A stretch of 64,000 nucleotides of DNA from Meconema thalassinum. Taxonomy: Eukaryota > Arthropoda > Insecta > Orthoptera > Tettigoniidae. The stretch covers positions 276,087,046-276,151,045 of the forward strand of contig OX336394.1 in the NCBI GenBank assembly GCA_946902985.2, read 5' to 3'. The notes beneath the pieces were generated by a model. It was not told the DNA's origin and made no database searches. It was given only the letters and a program-made list of their open reading frames with translations. Positions 21,755 through 32,417 of this stretch are shown one piece after another (positions within the stretch are counted from its first letter, which is position 1; each line of letters begins with the position of its first letter). Made by a program: the position numbers and the translations under genes.

Positions 21755-22576
21755 CGGGCTTATATGAACCACCGCAACATACTGTATATGGTCCGCCATC
21801 AAAACTTAGATTGGCCGCCCTATTCACTCTCTACTCCCACAACTCACTTTGGAGGATTTTTATAATTTTATCGTAGCCTCACTCCAGATTATGTTGATCC
21901 TGAATATACATTCAACGATGATAACTTAGATCCCAAATTTTCAAGTCTTAAACAACCCATTGTCTACTCAGAATTTCAAAATGCCCTTAAACACAAAAAA
22001 TAAACTTCCTGTTACTTATCAAATGCTGTCAGCACCCTGCTCAACAGGTTCTACTGAGTTACCGTATTATAATGAGCTCCTTATCATTGAACACGTCCCA
22101 ACAGTCTGGAATATTTTTACTATTATACCCATCTTTAAACCGGGCAGTTATCCAATCGACTACTCTACCTACCGCGGTATTACTTTAGGATCTTGTTTAA
22201 AAAAAGCGTTTCAACGAATCCTTTTATATCGTTTACTCTGAGCTTTGGAATATTATGAATTTCTACCTAAAAGTCAATTTGCTTTCACAAAAAATAAAAG
22301 TACAGTGGACGCGTTAAACCTTTTTATCATGAATACCTTACTCTCTCAATGTCGAAAACATGACCACCTCGCCATTTTTCTCGAGGTAAAAGGTGCGTAT
22401 GACAACGTAAATATTAAGTTCCCCACCTATGGCCTTTTCAAATCTGGTTTATAAAATTAATTTCTGTTTTTTAAAGACAGACTCCTTGTCCTCTCCATCA
22501 ACGTTAAAACTCTTATTTATCGTTATACTTCGTTAAGGCTCACTCAAGTCAACAATCCTCACAATCAGCGGTATTC
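21755..22576 (+). pseudogene. RNase H-bearing LINE, piece 1: endonuclease-RT linker and RT fingers
   Basis: Readable coding similarity in several frames: a linker, then VPTVWNIFTIIPIFKPG and STYRGITLGSCLKKAFQRIL (RT motifs 1-2, about 22090-22235), and SQFAFTKNKSTVDAL with FLEVKGAYDNV (22270-22410), the equivalent of F-D-x-x-x-A-Y-D in which the first catalytic Asp is altered. Stops and frameshifts separate the pieces. It continues in pieces at 24265, 25868 and 27583 after three insertions. Gene order and the final RNase H domain place it among RNase H-containing groups such as I or LOA; the exact clade is not resolved. Confidence 0.75.
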
Positions 22577-22678
22577 TATTGACGTCAGAAAAGTTGGATG
22601 GCGCAGCCACGCGGTAGAATGTTGAAGCTGTAACATTGTGACTGGTGAGGTTTATTTTCATGGTGAAGCATTGATGTC

Positions 22679-22915
22679 GTGATGGAAACAGAAAGGAATT
22701 TGTCAAATTCGAGGAGGTACTACTCTGTATACGGTTGCAAATCGTATAAAATGGGTACGAAATCTCTTCACTACTTTCCTGTACAAAAAGTGCAGAGAGA
22801 AAGATGGGCTACGGCGCTGTCAATTGGAAAACGTGTTACACGTTACATGACAATGTGCAGTCTGCAATTTTGTGAAGACGACTTCTTTCCACAGCGTAAG
22901 CACCGGTACTGTTGA
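22679..22915 (+). CDS. THAP-like DNA-binding exon (degenerate)
   Basis: The frame 22679-22915 shows the THAP outline: YGCKSYK near the N-terminus (residues 18-24), then HYFPVQKVQRERWATAL (32-48), and MCSLQFCEDDF (60-70) where the family has C-S-x-H-F. Two of the four C2CH zinc ligands differ: the first Cys position is Tyr/Ser and the His is Gln, so zinc binding is doubtful. A GTAAGC at 22899 inside the frame could be a splice donor, so this may be a first exon with the rest degraded. It lies just inside the left inverted repeat of the host element, as expected for a transposase 5' exon. Confidence 0.55.
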   Translation: MMETERNLSNSRRYYSVYGCKSYKMGTKSLHYFPVQKVQRERWATALSIGKRVTRYMTMCSLQFCEDDFFPQRKHRYC

Positions 22916-23892
22916 TTATTGATAGTTATTGCCTCTAATTTGTATTCACAAGGATTCAGCTACATCAAAAATACTGATAAACATGTAGCCTAATACATCT
23001 GTGCCGTATATAAAACCGAATGTAACCCGCTCTTCGTAAACTTATTTTAGGGGTTCTTCCGATTGACAATAGTCGAATGGTTAGAAAACTTAAGAACAAT
23101 GCTGTTCCTAGCCTTAATTAGCCAGAGAATTTATATTCTTGCCTTTGAACAGCAAGTATGTAGATCAATATTTGCAATATTGAAGTATGATTTGGCTTAA
23201 ATTGTGTTTTTGTCTATGATCTCCTTACTGCTGAATTTAGTTAATTAATGTGTAAAATCTTAGTTTTAAGTACCGGTTTGGTGACCCATCATCCCAGGCA
23301 GGCTGGTAACACCTATAGGCCTACTACTCAGGCAGATAGGTCACTTAGCCGTAATTTAGAAGTTATAGTGATGTTAAGTATACATATGCGATAATGTAGC
23401 AAGAGACCTGATCGGCCTAGGCTATTCTAAATTTAATTAGTTCCCATTTCAGGGATTTTCAGTTTTGAGTGCGAATAGTTGGTTTGAAAGTTGTACAACA
23501 GTAAGGAGAGTACGTTTTGTATAGGTTTTAATTGGTATTATGGTTTATGTCGAGCTGAGGAGTGAATTTGATTTGGCTTAAAGTGTAGTTCTGATCTGTT
23601 CCGTTTGCTTATGACAAGTTCGAATGGAGACTCCAGCTTTGTTAAATATCTTTATTTTAAATATTTAATTAAATATATTGATAAAGATGATGCCTCCATT
23701 TTAACTTGGCTGCGGCAAGAGATTAATAAATTTATATTCTTGCCTTTGAACAGCAAGTATGTAGGTCAATATTAGCAATATTGAAGTATGATTTGAGCAT
23801 CCCAAGTAACGCTTCTTTGAGCCCAAAACATTCATGCAAATTCAGGGTTGCTGGATTCAATTTATTATCAGGGAGTCGTCTTTGTGTTATGT

Positions 23893-23952
<60 letters not shown>

Positions 23953-24244
23953 GAAATTAATAAAAACATCGATACCGCTAGGCTCCCAAGTACAGGCTTC
24001 ATATATGTAACAGCAGACAGTAAATTATCTACCCAGGTACAGGTGGGTAATATTTTTAACTGGTAGTAATTAAGCACTGCATTTAAATTGATTATAAAAA
24101 TATTTATATCAATGAAAGAAAATATGTAGTATTTTGCCATCATAAATTAGAAGCCATAACAAACGCACACCCTATCACTGTCTTGCTTACTTCTCGTCAC
24201 TATCTCGCCGCCATATTGCAAACAGATGACCGTAAGCTCCTCCC
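22916..24244. other. Non-coding interior of the THAP-exon element with (AT)n
   Basis: AT-rich, without an identifiable transposase catalytic core. A short duplicated track (TATTCTTGCCTTTGAACAGC) occurs at 23133 and 23738. A perfect (AT)n microsatellite occupies 23890-23949. Confidence 0.5.
23890..23949. repeat. (AT)n microsatellite
   Basis: About 30 uninterrupted AT units following GTGAG. Length is probably polymorphic and prone to assembly error. Confidence 0.95.
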
Positions 24245-24264
24245 CCGTTTCGGACGTCAATAGG

Positions 24265-24625
24265 CCACATTATCCATGCCAGTGCGTTAGAAAACGTAGG
24301 CCTACTTGTTCCTCATGTCTGGATAATACAATATGCAGATGCAATTTTATTATACTGCACACGCCACGATCTTCAAATTTTGCAGGCAAGAAATGTCAGC
24401 TGCTTTAACACTCCTACAGCTGGTTGCATCAACTCGAAACAGTAGCCACAAAAAATACCGCTCTAATTTTTACCCATCGACGAGTGTTTGATCAAACTAC
24501 AATCCATTATCAACAAGGTGCTATTCCTCTTCACCAGACCAAATATTTAGGTGTTCTTATCGATGATAAATTATCTTGGAAATCACAACTTAAGTTAGGC
24601 CTACCAATCTATCCACTAACATAAA
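24265..24625 (+). pseudogene. RNase H-bearing LINE, piece 2: RT palm
   Basis: The catalytic region reads VWIIQYADAILLYC (about 24318-24360): YADA stands where an active enzyme has YADD, so the second Asp is lost. It is followed, after frame changes, by TALIFTHRRV and KYLGVLIDDKLSWKSQLK (24540-24600), the conserved region after the palm in jockey-group enzymes. Cut on the right by the LINE tail at 24630. Confidence 0.75.
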
Positions 24626-24629
24626 ATAT

Positions 24630-25867
24630 ATGTATATTCTGTGTTCTTACTTCTCGCCGTATCGGAATTGGTGAGCTGATCCACAAACCCTACTTCCCCC
24701 AGAGGCTCACATCTAGTGGGACGTGGGTTGGCGACCACGGGACCCCAGCTGAGTCCGGCATTGCCTCCACTTACTTGTGCCGGGCTCCTCTCAGTCTTCT
24801 TTACTGTCGACCTCCCTTGGTTAACTCTTGTTCTTTTCCGACCCCGACGGTATTAGGGTATCCGAGGCCTAGGGAGTCTTTCACTTTCCCGCCTTAATTG
24901 GCCCTTGTCTCATCTTTCCCGTTCCCTCCTTCTTCGAGGGGTCAGGCCTCGTGTTTTCTTTTCATTATTTCCTTTTCTCTTTAAGATTCCCACACTGTTT
25001 TTGTTAATTGGCCCCCCGTGTATCTAAATTCCATTTAGCTATATTTTTTTCATCTACACTCCATTTTGTAGATGTTTTCAATCTACGTTGCATTTTGTAA
25101 GGATTGGCAATCTTAAATTGCTTTTTAGTAAGTCTTACAATATAGGAGATGGGACTTTTGTGAGTATTTTGAATTTCAATTGCATTTTGTATTTACAACC
25201 TAAACCGCTTTTGCAAGTATTTTCAATCTAAATTGCATTTTGTATAGTGGGCATTTTGTGGGTATTTTGAATCTCAATTGCATTTTGTGGGTATTTTGAA
25301 TCTCAATTGCATTTTGTAAGTATTTTCAATCAAAATTGCATTTTGTAATTGAGTAGTTTGAATCTACCGTGCATTTTGTTGACATTTTGAATTTTAATTG
25401 CACTTAGTGAGTATTTGGAATCTGAAATACGCGTTTTCCCATCTAACTTGCATTGTGTATTTTCAATTTCAATTACATTTTGTACGTATTTTGAACCTCA
25501 ATTGCATTTTGTACGTATTTTCAATCTCATTTGCATTTTGTAAGCATTTTGAATTTCACTTGCATTTTTTAAGACAAGTATTTCGACTCTACATTGCATT
25601 TTGTACGTATTTTGAACCTAACCTACATGTCGTGCGTATTTTGCAATCTCTTCCTTTTGTGAGTATTTTGGTTCTAAATTCCCTTTTGTGAGTATTACCG
25701 CTCTCCATTTTGTGAGTAGTTTCAATCTGAGTTCCTTTTTGTAAGTATTTTCCTTCTCACTTAATTTTCGTTCTAGTTTCCACTTTGTCACTTTCGCTAT
25801 CACCCAGACCATTATGGGCCGATAACCTAGATGTTAGGCCCCTTAAAACAATTATAATCATCATCAC
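24630..25867 (+). mobile_element. 5'-truncated LINE or SINE tail with internal ~30-bp minisatellite
   Basis: This insertion divides the LINE between pieces 2 and 3. The left part (24700-24960) has a conserved block including CCCAGCTGAGTCCGGCATTG and GACCTCCCTTGGTTAACTC. The right end is GGGCCGATAACCTAGATGTT, AGGCCCC and a short (ATC)n-like tail. From memory both blocks are common at the 3' ends of dispersed insect retroelements, but I did not verify this. Between them is a tandem repeat. No coding region is supported. The short TSD is unclear. Confidence 0.6.
25040..25770 (+). repeat. Degenerate ~27-35-bp minisatellite (TTGCATTTTGTA units)
   Basis: More than 20 imperfect copies of a unit with consensus about GTATTTTGAATCTCAATTGC followed by ATTTTGTA. 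Unit length varies by indels. It sits inside the inserted tail element 24630-25867. Confidence 0.85.
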
Positions 25868-26078
25868 AAACCCTACTAATTATTTATCGAAATATTCTCA
25901 GATCTGTACTCTTATTATGGATGCCATTTTTATATCATGCCAATCACCCGTTTACAACAACTCGACAAAATTCAATATCAAGCCTTGCGCATCATTGTAG
26001 GCGCTTTACAATCCACCCCACGCAAGCCCTATTGGTTGAAGCTGGTGAACAACCCTTAAAACTACGGCGACAATTTTT
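25868..26078 (+). pseudogene. RNase H-bearing LINE, piece 3: RT C-terminal region
   Basis: Reads GCHFYIMPITRLQQLDKIQ and YQALRIIVGALQSTP (25920-26025), the conserved block after the RT thumb in jockey/I-type elements. Coding switches frame and is cut at 26079 by Helentron-like element B in the middle of LKLRRQFLA. Confidence 0.75.
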
Positions 26079-27557
26079 AGCCTATTTTCATTTTATGAAA
26101 AAAAAAAAGGCTTATGAGATCACCTTTTGTCCGTGTGTCTGTGTCTGCGCGTGTGTGTGTGAGATGGTGTGTGTGTCCCCCTAATAACTTCTAAATGGCT
26201 GGAGCGATTACAATGAAACTCGGTAAGATCATAGCACCATTCTGGCCGGCCCCGACCGTGCTCTTCAAATTTTATTGTCTCACCAATCCAACATGGCGGC
26301 TGTGCGAAATATTTCACCAGCATTCAGTATCTCCGAAACTATTACAGATATCGCCCTGAAATTTTGTACGGTGATAAAGGGCACTACTAGAAGTTCACCT
26401 CTATGAGACTTTCAAAAACCTGGTAACTACAAAATCAACATGGCGGCCAAGCGAAGTTGAGACTCTTAAATAGACTTTTCTCGCGATTTAACCATCCAAA
26501 CGTAATAAAACTGGGTACAGCTAATGTTTATACACATTGTATTGCAATGGAGTCTAATTTAGTTCAATTGTTTACATAATCTCAAAATGGTGGCTGTGCG
26601 AATTATTTCACTGACATTCTATATCTCCGAAACTATTACAGATATCACCCTGAAATTTTGTACGGTGATAAACGGTACTGATACAAGTTTATATATTTAA
26701 CTTTTATAAATCTGTAAAGTACAAAACGAACATGGCGGCCAAGCGAAGTTAAAACATTTTAATAGACTTTTCTCGTGATTTAACTCTCTGAGCGCAGTGA
26801 AATGTGGTACAGTAAATTATTATACATATTGTAATGCACTGTCATCTAATTTAGTTCAATTGTTCACATAACCTCATGATGGCGGCTGTGCGAAATTTTA
26901 AAATTAAGGTTTTATTTCTTGTGTCGTACTCATGCGATCGAAGTGAAAGTTTGAATAATGAACCTAGGCAATAATTTTCCTTAAATGGTACATAACTCTA
27001 GAGCCTATACATATATCAATCCAATATGGCGAGCATGGGAAATATTTAGATGGTTCACAATACCCACGAACCTTTTACAGCAATCAAACTGAATTTTTTA
27101 TGTTCATAGAGGCTATGAACATAAGTTCACCTATAGGATTTTCAGTAACCATGTGAGCTCCAACATGGTGGCGACGCGAAGTATAAATATTTAAATAGAC
27201 GTTTCTCGCGATTTAACTATCCGAGTGCAGTGAAACGTTGCACGTTAAATGCTTATACAATTGTTAATCCACTGGCATCTAATTTATTTCAATTGTTTGC
27301 ATAACCACAAGATGGCAGCTGTGCGAAATTTTAAAATCTCGTTTTTACTTCTTGTGTTCTAATCATGCGATTGAAGTTTGAATACCACACGTACACAATA
27401 CTCTTAATGTAATAGTACATAAATAAAAATCCAACCTGGCGACCATCTGAAATATTTAGACGGTTCTCAATATCTACGAATCTATCACAACCTTCAAACT
27501 GAAATTTTGTATGTTGATAGAGGCAATTAACATGAGTAGTGTATATGAAAATAGGCT
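26079..27557 (-). mobile_element. Helentron-like non-autonomous element B
   Basis: AGCCTATTTTCA at 26079 and ATGAAAATAGGCT ending at 27557 are the inverted edges. The hairpin and GT-rich microsatellite (26136-26178) lie at the left, so the element reads on the minus strand. Beyond 27557 the conserved outer hairpin TAGTTCTTGACGGAACTA is present too (27560-27577), so the true end is near 27582. The interior is a tandem array with ATGG motifs at 26293, 26440, 26587, 26732, 26879, 27026, 27165 and 27312, that is steps of 147, 147, 145, 147, 147, 139 and 147 bp. It splits the LINE and is colinear with element D (53160-54634). No coding region. Confidence 0.75.
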
Positions 27558-27582
27558 GTATAGTTCTTGACGGAACTACGTG

Positions 27583-28687
27583 TTGTCCTCCAAATATTTA
27601 TTGGGTAAAATGGCCTATGTCAACACCTCCCTTTTACCTAAATTTACCTAAATTACAACTCTTGAATGATTATCGCAATCAGCAGTTAATGGAAAGAATT
27701 CACCCCCCAACTCTGAACCTTGCTTAAATTATTCTCTATCAACATCGTACCAATATCCTTCAAACCAATAAACCCTCTTGCTATAATACACAATATCCAC
27801 TCCTTATTTTCCACCCTCAAGACCTTAACCCGCATCTCGAGCAACTATGGTCAAACATTTCGTCATCACCCAACAGTTACCAGTACTCACATCGCAGCCA
27901 ATACCATACACCTAAAACAGCACGTAAACATTTACACGAATAGGTCAATAATTCAACAGCCTGATAGCGTGGAGGCTTTTTATATCCCGGAATTACAATT
28001 CGAGCATAAATTCACACTACCAAACAAGCTGCCAAATTTTACCGCTGAAACTTTTGATATTAGACACTGTGTCGGAAGAGGAATGGTGGAACGACAGAAC
28101 AAAGTGGAGAGGAACCATATTTGCCCCCACCCAGTGTCAAATGGAAAAGGGGAAATGATGATGATGTTGATGATGATGATGAAGATGATGATGATGATGA
28201 AATAACATTGTATCTGTATTGCAAAGTGTTTTGCAAGCGCTTCAAAATATTGATCTTTCCGACAACTGGTGTTCATAACATAGCTCAAATAACTCTCGAA
28301 TTATCGCTCTTTACATGGATCCCTGGGCATGCACACATTACCGGTAAAGGAAATGAACGGGCAGATACACTAACGAAAGAAGTTGCTCGCGGAGATGGAA
28401 TTAACTATGACCTTGATATACCAAAATCTGATCGTATACCCCTCATTAAAATCCATATACAGTACATGACTGGACGAAACGATGGCACGAATTTGCACGT
28501 ACGAAGGCAGAGTTTTATCATAGCATTCAATCTAATATCCCATCACATCCCTGGTTTTTCAATGGCAAGTATACTCGTCGCATCACTAATTTTTTATTAC
28601 GGTATTCGTTAAGTTTTAATCATGCCCTATCCCCAGTATACATGGCACTCACCCACCCCCCTCTGCCTTTGTAATGATGCTATTGCA
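27583..28687 (+). pseudogene. RNase H-bearing LINE, piece 4: C-terminus and RNase H
   Basis: After element B, coding similarity resumes at LQLLNDYRNQQLMERIHPP (27655-27712) and, with frame changes, ends in an RNase H segment: TWIPGHAHITGKGNERADTL (28311-28370), which holds the conserved H and D residues of the C-terminal part of RNase H. CLCND near 28662-28676 matches the Cys-rich end seen after RNase H in these elements. A GAT/ATG triplet microsatellite (28148-28203) lies inside. The element is cut at 28688 by a CAGTGGCG-type terminus. Confidence 0.75.
28148..28203 (+). repeat. (GAT)n microsatellite
   Basis: Repeated GATGATGAT with a few substitutions, within the degraded LINE. Confidence 0.9.
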
Positions 28688-29041
28688 GTGGCGTAGCCAA
28701 GGGGAGGGGGGGGGGGAATTCTCCCCCCCCCCCCCATTGGAAAATCGGCAGGGCGTGATTTGTGTCTGTGGTGATGTACTGTTGTCGCCTTTCAGCCCGG
28801 GTCCCCATTTGTGGCTACACACGTCTTCATGACAATGTATAACGACAGTCTACCTACAGATCGCGAAGCTTGGCTCATATTTTTCTAACGCCAGCAGCAA
28901 GAATGTGCCGACTGCGCTATGTTGGTGTATGTTATTGTTGCTGGATTTACTGTATGTGAGCATTGTGTAAAGGTTATGTTTTTAATTTAACATGTGCTTT
29001 TCAACAGGAGATATGCAGTTTAATAAACAGATCTAATATAG
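28688..29041 (+). mobile_element. Left end of a CAGTGGCGTAGCC-type (hAT-like) element and adjoining DNA
   Basis: CAGTGGCGTAGCC is followed by G-runs and a C-run (28700-28734) that pair with each other. This resembles the ends at 4062-4103 and 52658. The opposite end was not found, perhaps because the giant-LTR element at 29042 is inserted in it and the far side is lost. The rest of the interval shows nothing I can name. Confidence 0.4.
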
Positions 29042-31950
29042 TGAACCCTTGCAAAGAGGCTTATGAGACTCAGTTTCGGGGGGTGTAACAGTCCATATCG
29101 TAAGTTTTTGTTAAAGCGCTTCATTAACATGCAGGGTAACATATAACAAAATAACATGCAGGAAAAAGTGAAGCCAGGGTTATAACAAATGAATTTAATA
29201 ACAAATCAGCTATTTACAAATAAGAATTAACAAAACAAAACTCCCCTAATGACTCCCACTGAATAAATTAAATTTTGCCAAAACTAGGCCAAATCTCAGG
29301 AGAGATTATAATACGGACCAAGTGTCCCGAGAAAAATCAACAATAATGACAATGTATGTGCGAGTGCCGTTCTACATGCTTCACGATGAGTACAATTGAA
29401 TGCATGATTCGTCATCATCCGGAATAAACTTTCAGAAGACGAATCCGCATTACTTAGAGCTAGACAGACGCGGGGAACAACTATACAACACTTAAAACTA
29501 AACCGACACTTCCTATACTTAAAATAAACAACACAATAATTTCCGCATGAAATTGGAATCAAAACTGCCGTAGCAAAACATTACTGCCTAAAAATTAGAA
29601 CTTCACACACAAATCAACACAAGTAAGTTAACACGTGACCAACAAAAGAAATACACATATGACCGCCGTCATTTTTACAAGTATACAACCACTACACCAC
29701 ACGGGCGACACACACAAAATTACATGAACTGAGTCATAAACAACATTACTAGGCTCAAAGCCAACATTTACATTATTAACACAATATTCCATCCATACGA
29801 CATGCAATAATCCGTCACAAACATGGCGAACTCCCCAATTAATTATGGTTCAAAATAACCATCACAAAGAACAGGTTTGCTAAATGAAAGCTTAAAGGGG
29901 CCAGTCGGAAAATAGGACTGCCTAACAAAATAAGTCACCAGGCAAGACGGGCGATTCGTGGAAATCTGCATATCTGTCAACCCACGTGTCAAAATAACCT
30001 CGACCTCCCAAGGCACGGGATCCAGTCTCGAAGAAGCGTGCCCCAAAGCACAAAAATACGTGTGTGTGTGAAAACAAAAATATATCTCAGCATTTCCCCT
30101 AGGAAATCCAAGAATCAGCATATGGACAAGGAACAGCGGTCTCCTCAGAGCACCCTGCCTTTCCATTAAAAAAATAATAATAATACAACAACAACAAAAA
30201 TATGAGGGCGGTAGGACCTCTACCCCTCTTCACGTAGAATCAAACACACACCTGACTCAATAACACACACAGAATCACACGTATGGGTTTGACAGACCCT
30301 GAAATAAAATGACATAAATATTCCACCTGCTGGCGCCTCCGTTCGATGCCAGTGACTAATAAACCTGAAACGGACTCAAAAAAATCAAAAAAAAAATTAG
30401 AACTAAGGTGTTCTACAATTACGTCTTAATTTGTTGCGCTTGGGCAACCCTAATATGAATAATAACCTGTTCAGCAAACATCTTACAGTAATTACCTCCC
30501 ATTCCTATCAACAAAATATGAACTTTAATAAAGCACCACTTATCGAATGTAACGGGTTTCGCATTCGCATGGATAAAATCACGCACACGCGCCGTGTACA
30601 TTAAATATGACTCCAAAGAAAATAAATACACAATAAACAACTTTGGCCACGCGCCAACTTACATTTAAAACATTTAGTGTCGGTACAAGAAAAACACTCT
30701 AAAACAAAAAAAAAGACTAAAATGAACTATTTACAAAGTTCCCCCCCGCCAATCTAACTACATATTGATTAATCAATTTTTGTACATCACCGTATCAGCT
30801 TGCAGAACATAAGACTTGCATCTCGGCTCATTTCCCTACGGGAAAATTAGCACTCCATCGTTGTCTTCGTAGAAGCGTCGGACATCACTCCAGCTCCTGA
30901 CCACATGTCGGACATCTTGGTGTAGTCTCTTTGGAAGAAAAGTTCAATGTTATTATATTTTGACCTGGCTATAATCGCTTGTGAGTTACTAAATTCGCCC
31001 ACGAATTGTCCTATGCGATTAATCAACGAAGACTTTCCCTAGCTCTCGTTTACACACGCACAATACAACACTTGAAATAATACAATAAAAATTTACATGA
31101 AATGTACACTTCAAACCCATCGTCACTGGTTTGACAATACGAGTTTTAAATCTGCCTGTGTCGCTGTCGTTATCTCGCTCGGTAATCTCTACTGCTCTTG
31201 GACCTTCGCTCGCTGAGCGCTAATTGGAATGTTACTCAAGTCTTGCCCCTAAGAGCTGAAAATAGTTGTCTTCAAGATAATATTAGAGTACTTAAAATCG
31301 CCACCCAACTGGCGTGAAGTTAGCTCACCAGAGCTCAAAACGAAAAGACTTCAAATAATATCAGAGGTTTAAAAATCGCTACACGAACTGGCGTGAAGTT
31401 AGCTCACCAGAGCTCAAAACAGATAGACCTCGAATAGCGTCTCGTCGATCAATTTATTGGAAACTGACAGAGTGAGGAGGAGTGGGGGTGGAATAAGAAA
31501 AATTTTCTAGAGTTTTCATCTCACAAACACGGGACTAGTGTCAATCTTCATCATTTAATTCAAACGTCTCACCGCACTCATGCGGAGATAATTCGGATCG
31601 GCAGTTCTTTAGATAATCAATTCCGCGCGCTTTTTACCAGTGACGCCACCCATCGCGTGGTTTAGGCTTGGTCTCTCCTGATTGGGTGATTCAATCGTAG
31701 GTCGGTTGCAAGAAACTCGTGACCATCCCTTTATGACTCCAATTCTGGTGCATGTTGTTACACAATTTGGCCTTGAACTCAGCTTACCCGGCCGTTTTCA
31801 AGAATAGCTACCAAGCTCGGTTTCTGTGGCAATCATTGCAACACGCTAACTTGCCTTCATCTCTGTCACCATCCATAAGTACTGCCTGGGCTGCAGTAAT
31901 AATAATAATAAATCATGAATACTTATTTTTCGCAGATTAATAAGGGTTCA
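29042..31950 (-). repeat. 3' LTR of giant-LTR element 2
   Basis: Nearly identical to 35416-38321. It has a 79-bp tandem duplication near 31258-31425 (ACTGGCGTGAAGTTAGCTCA at 31308 and 31387). Small minus-strand frames (29296-29562, 29843-30166, 30419-30640) occur in both LTRs with the same sequence, as expected from LTR identity alone, so none is called a gene. Confidence 0.88.
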
Positions 31951-32417
31951 TTTATCCTCAGCAAGGTTTTGAAATTCGAAGCAAGTGATTGATTTGGATT
32001 TCAAAAACAATATCCACAGTAGTAACAACATCTCTTTAGTACCTCGCTCAGCTGCTCGAGTATACATTCCACTGACCCAATTAGTGTGCGCGCTTCCTGC
32101 CGGAATGTCATTCATACTTCTCGGTAGACCTCCCCTTCTTCTCACGTGATTACCACTCCTGCCGTCTCAGCTGCTTGTTGTTTACAAACAAAGCACTCTC
32201 TCTCCCCAGGTGCTCCACGGCCACGTACATTTGAGTGTTGGCTCTCAAATTAAATTCTGCAGTAATGATTCTGCTCACATAATCCTGCTTATTCATCAAA
32301 TGGTTCTCTTCTGTTTCTTCTTTTTCTCCCATCTTCTTCTTCTCCCATCTTCTTCTCCTCCCATCTTCTTCTTCTCCCATCTTCCTCTTCCGCCGTATTC
32401 TTCTTCTTCTTCTCCTG
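31951..32417 (-). other. 3' non-coding interior of giant-LTR element 2
   Basis: Between the gag frame and the 3' LTR. It includes a CT-rich track on the plus strand (32310-32410), purine-rich on the coding strand. A short purine-rich stretch, GCTGAGGATAAA on the minus strand, abuts the LTR and may be the polypurine tract. Confidence 0.5.

Larger units (their letters stand above)
22577..24264 (+). mobile_element. DNA-transposon remnant with THAP exon, inside the LINE
   Basis: The interval interrupts the LINE reverse transcriptase. Its edges are inverted: ATTGACGTCAGAAAAG at 22577 and, at the right edge near 24245-24262, the complement of ATTGACGTCCGAAACG (14 of 16 match); the repeat may begin two bases earlier (CT). 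It encloses an exon with a THAP-like domain. THAP domains occur in P-element-type transposases and in host proteins. I could not find a convincing TSD, and about 120 bp of RT appear to be missing at the join, so the superfamily is unassigned. Confidence 0.5.

Noticed and set aside
23890..23949. CRISPR-like or regulatory meaning of the repeats
   Set aside because: The tandem repeats here have no spacers and the DNA is eukaryotic; these are micro- and minisatellites.
29843..30166. Short frames repeated in both LTRs of giant-LTR element 2 (also 29296-29562 and 30419-30640)
   Set aside because: LTR identity alone explains the conservation; no domain or codon signal was seen.
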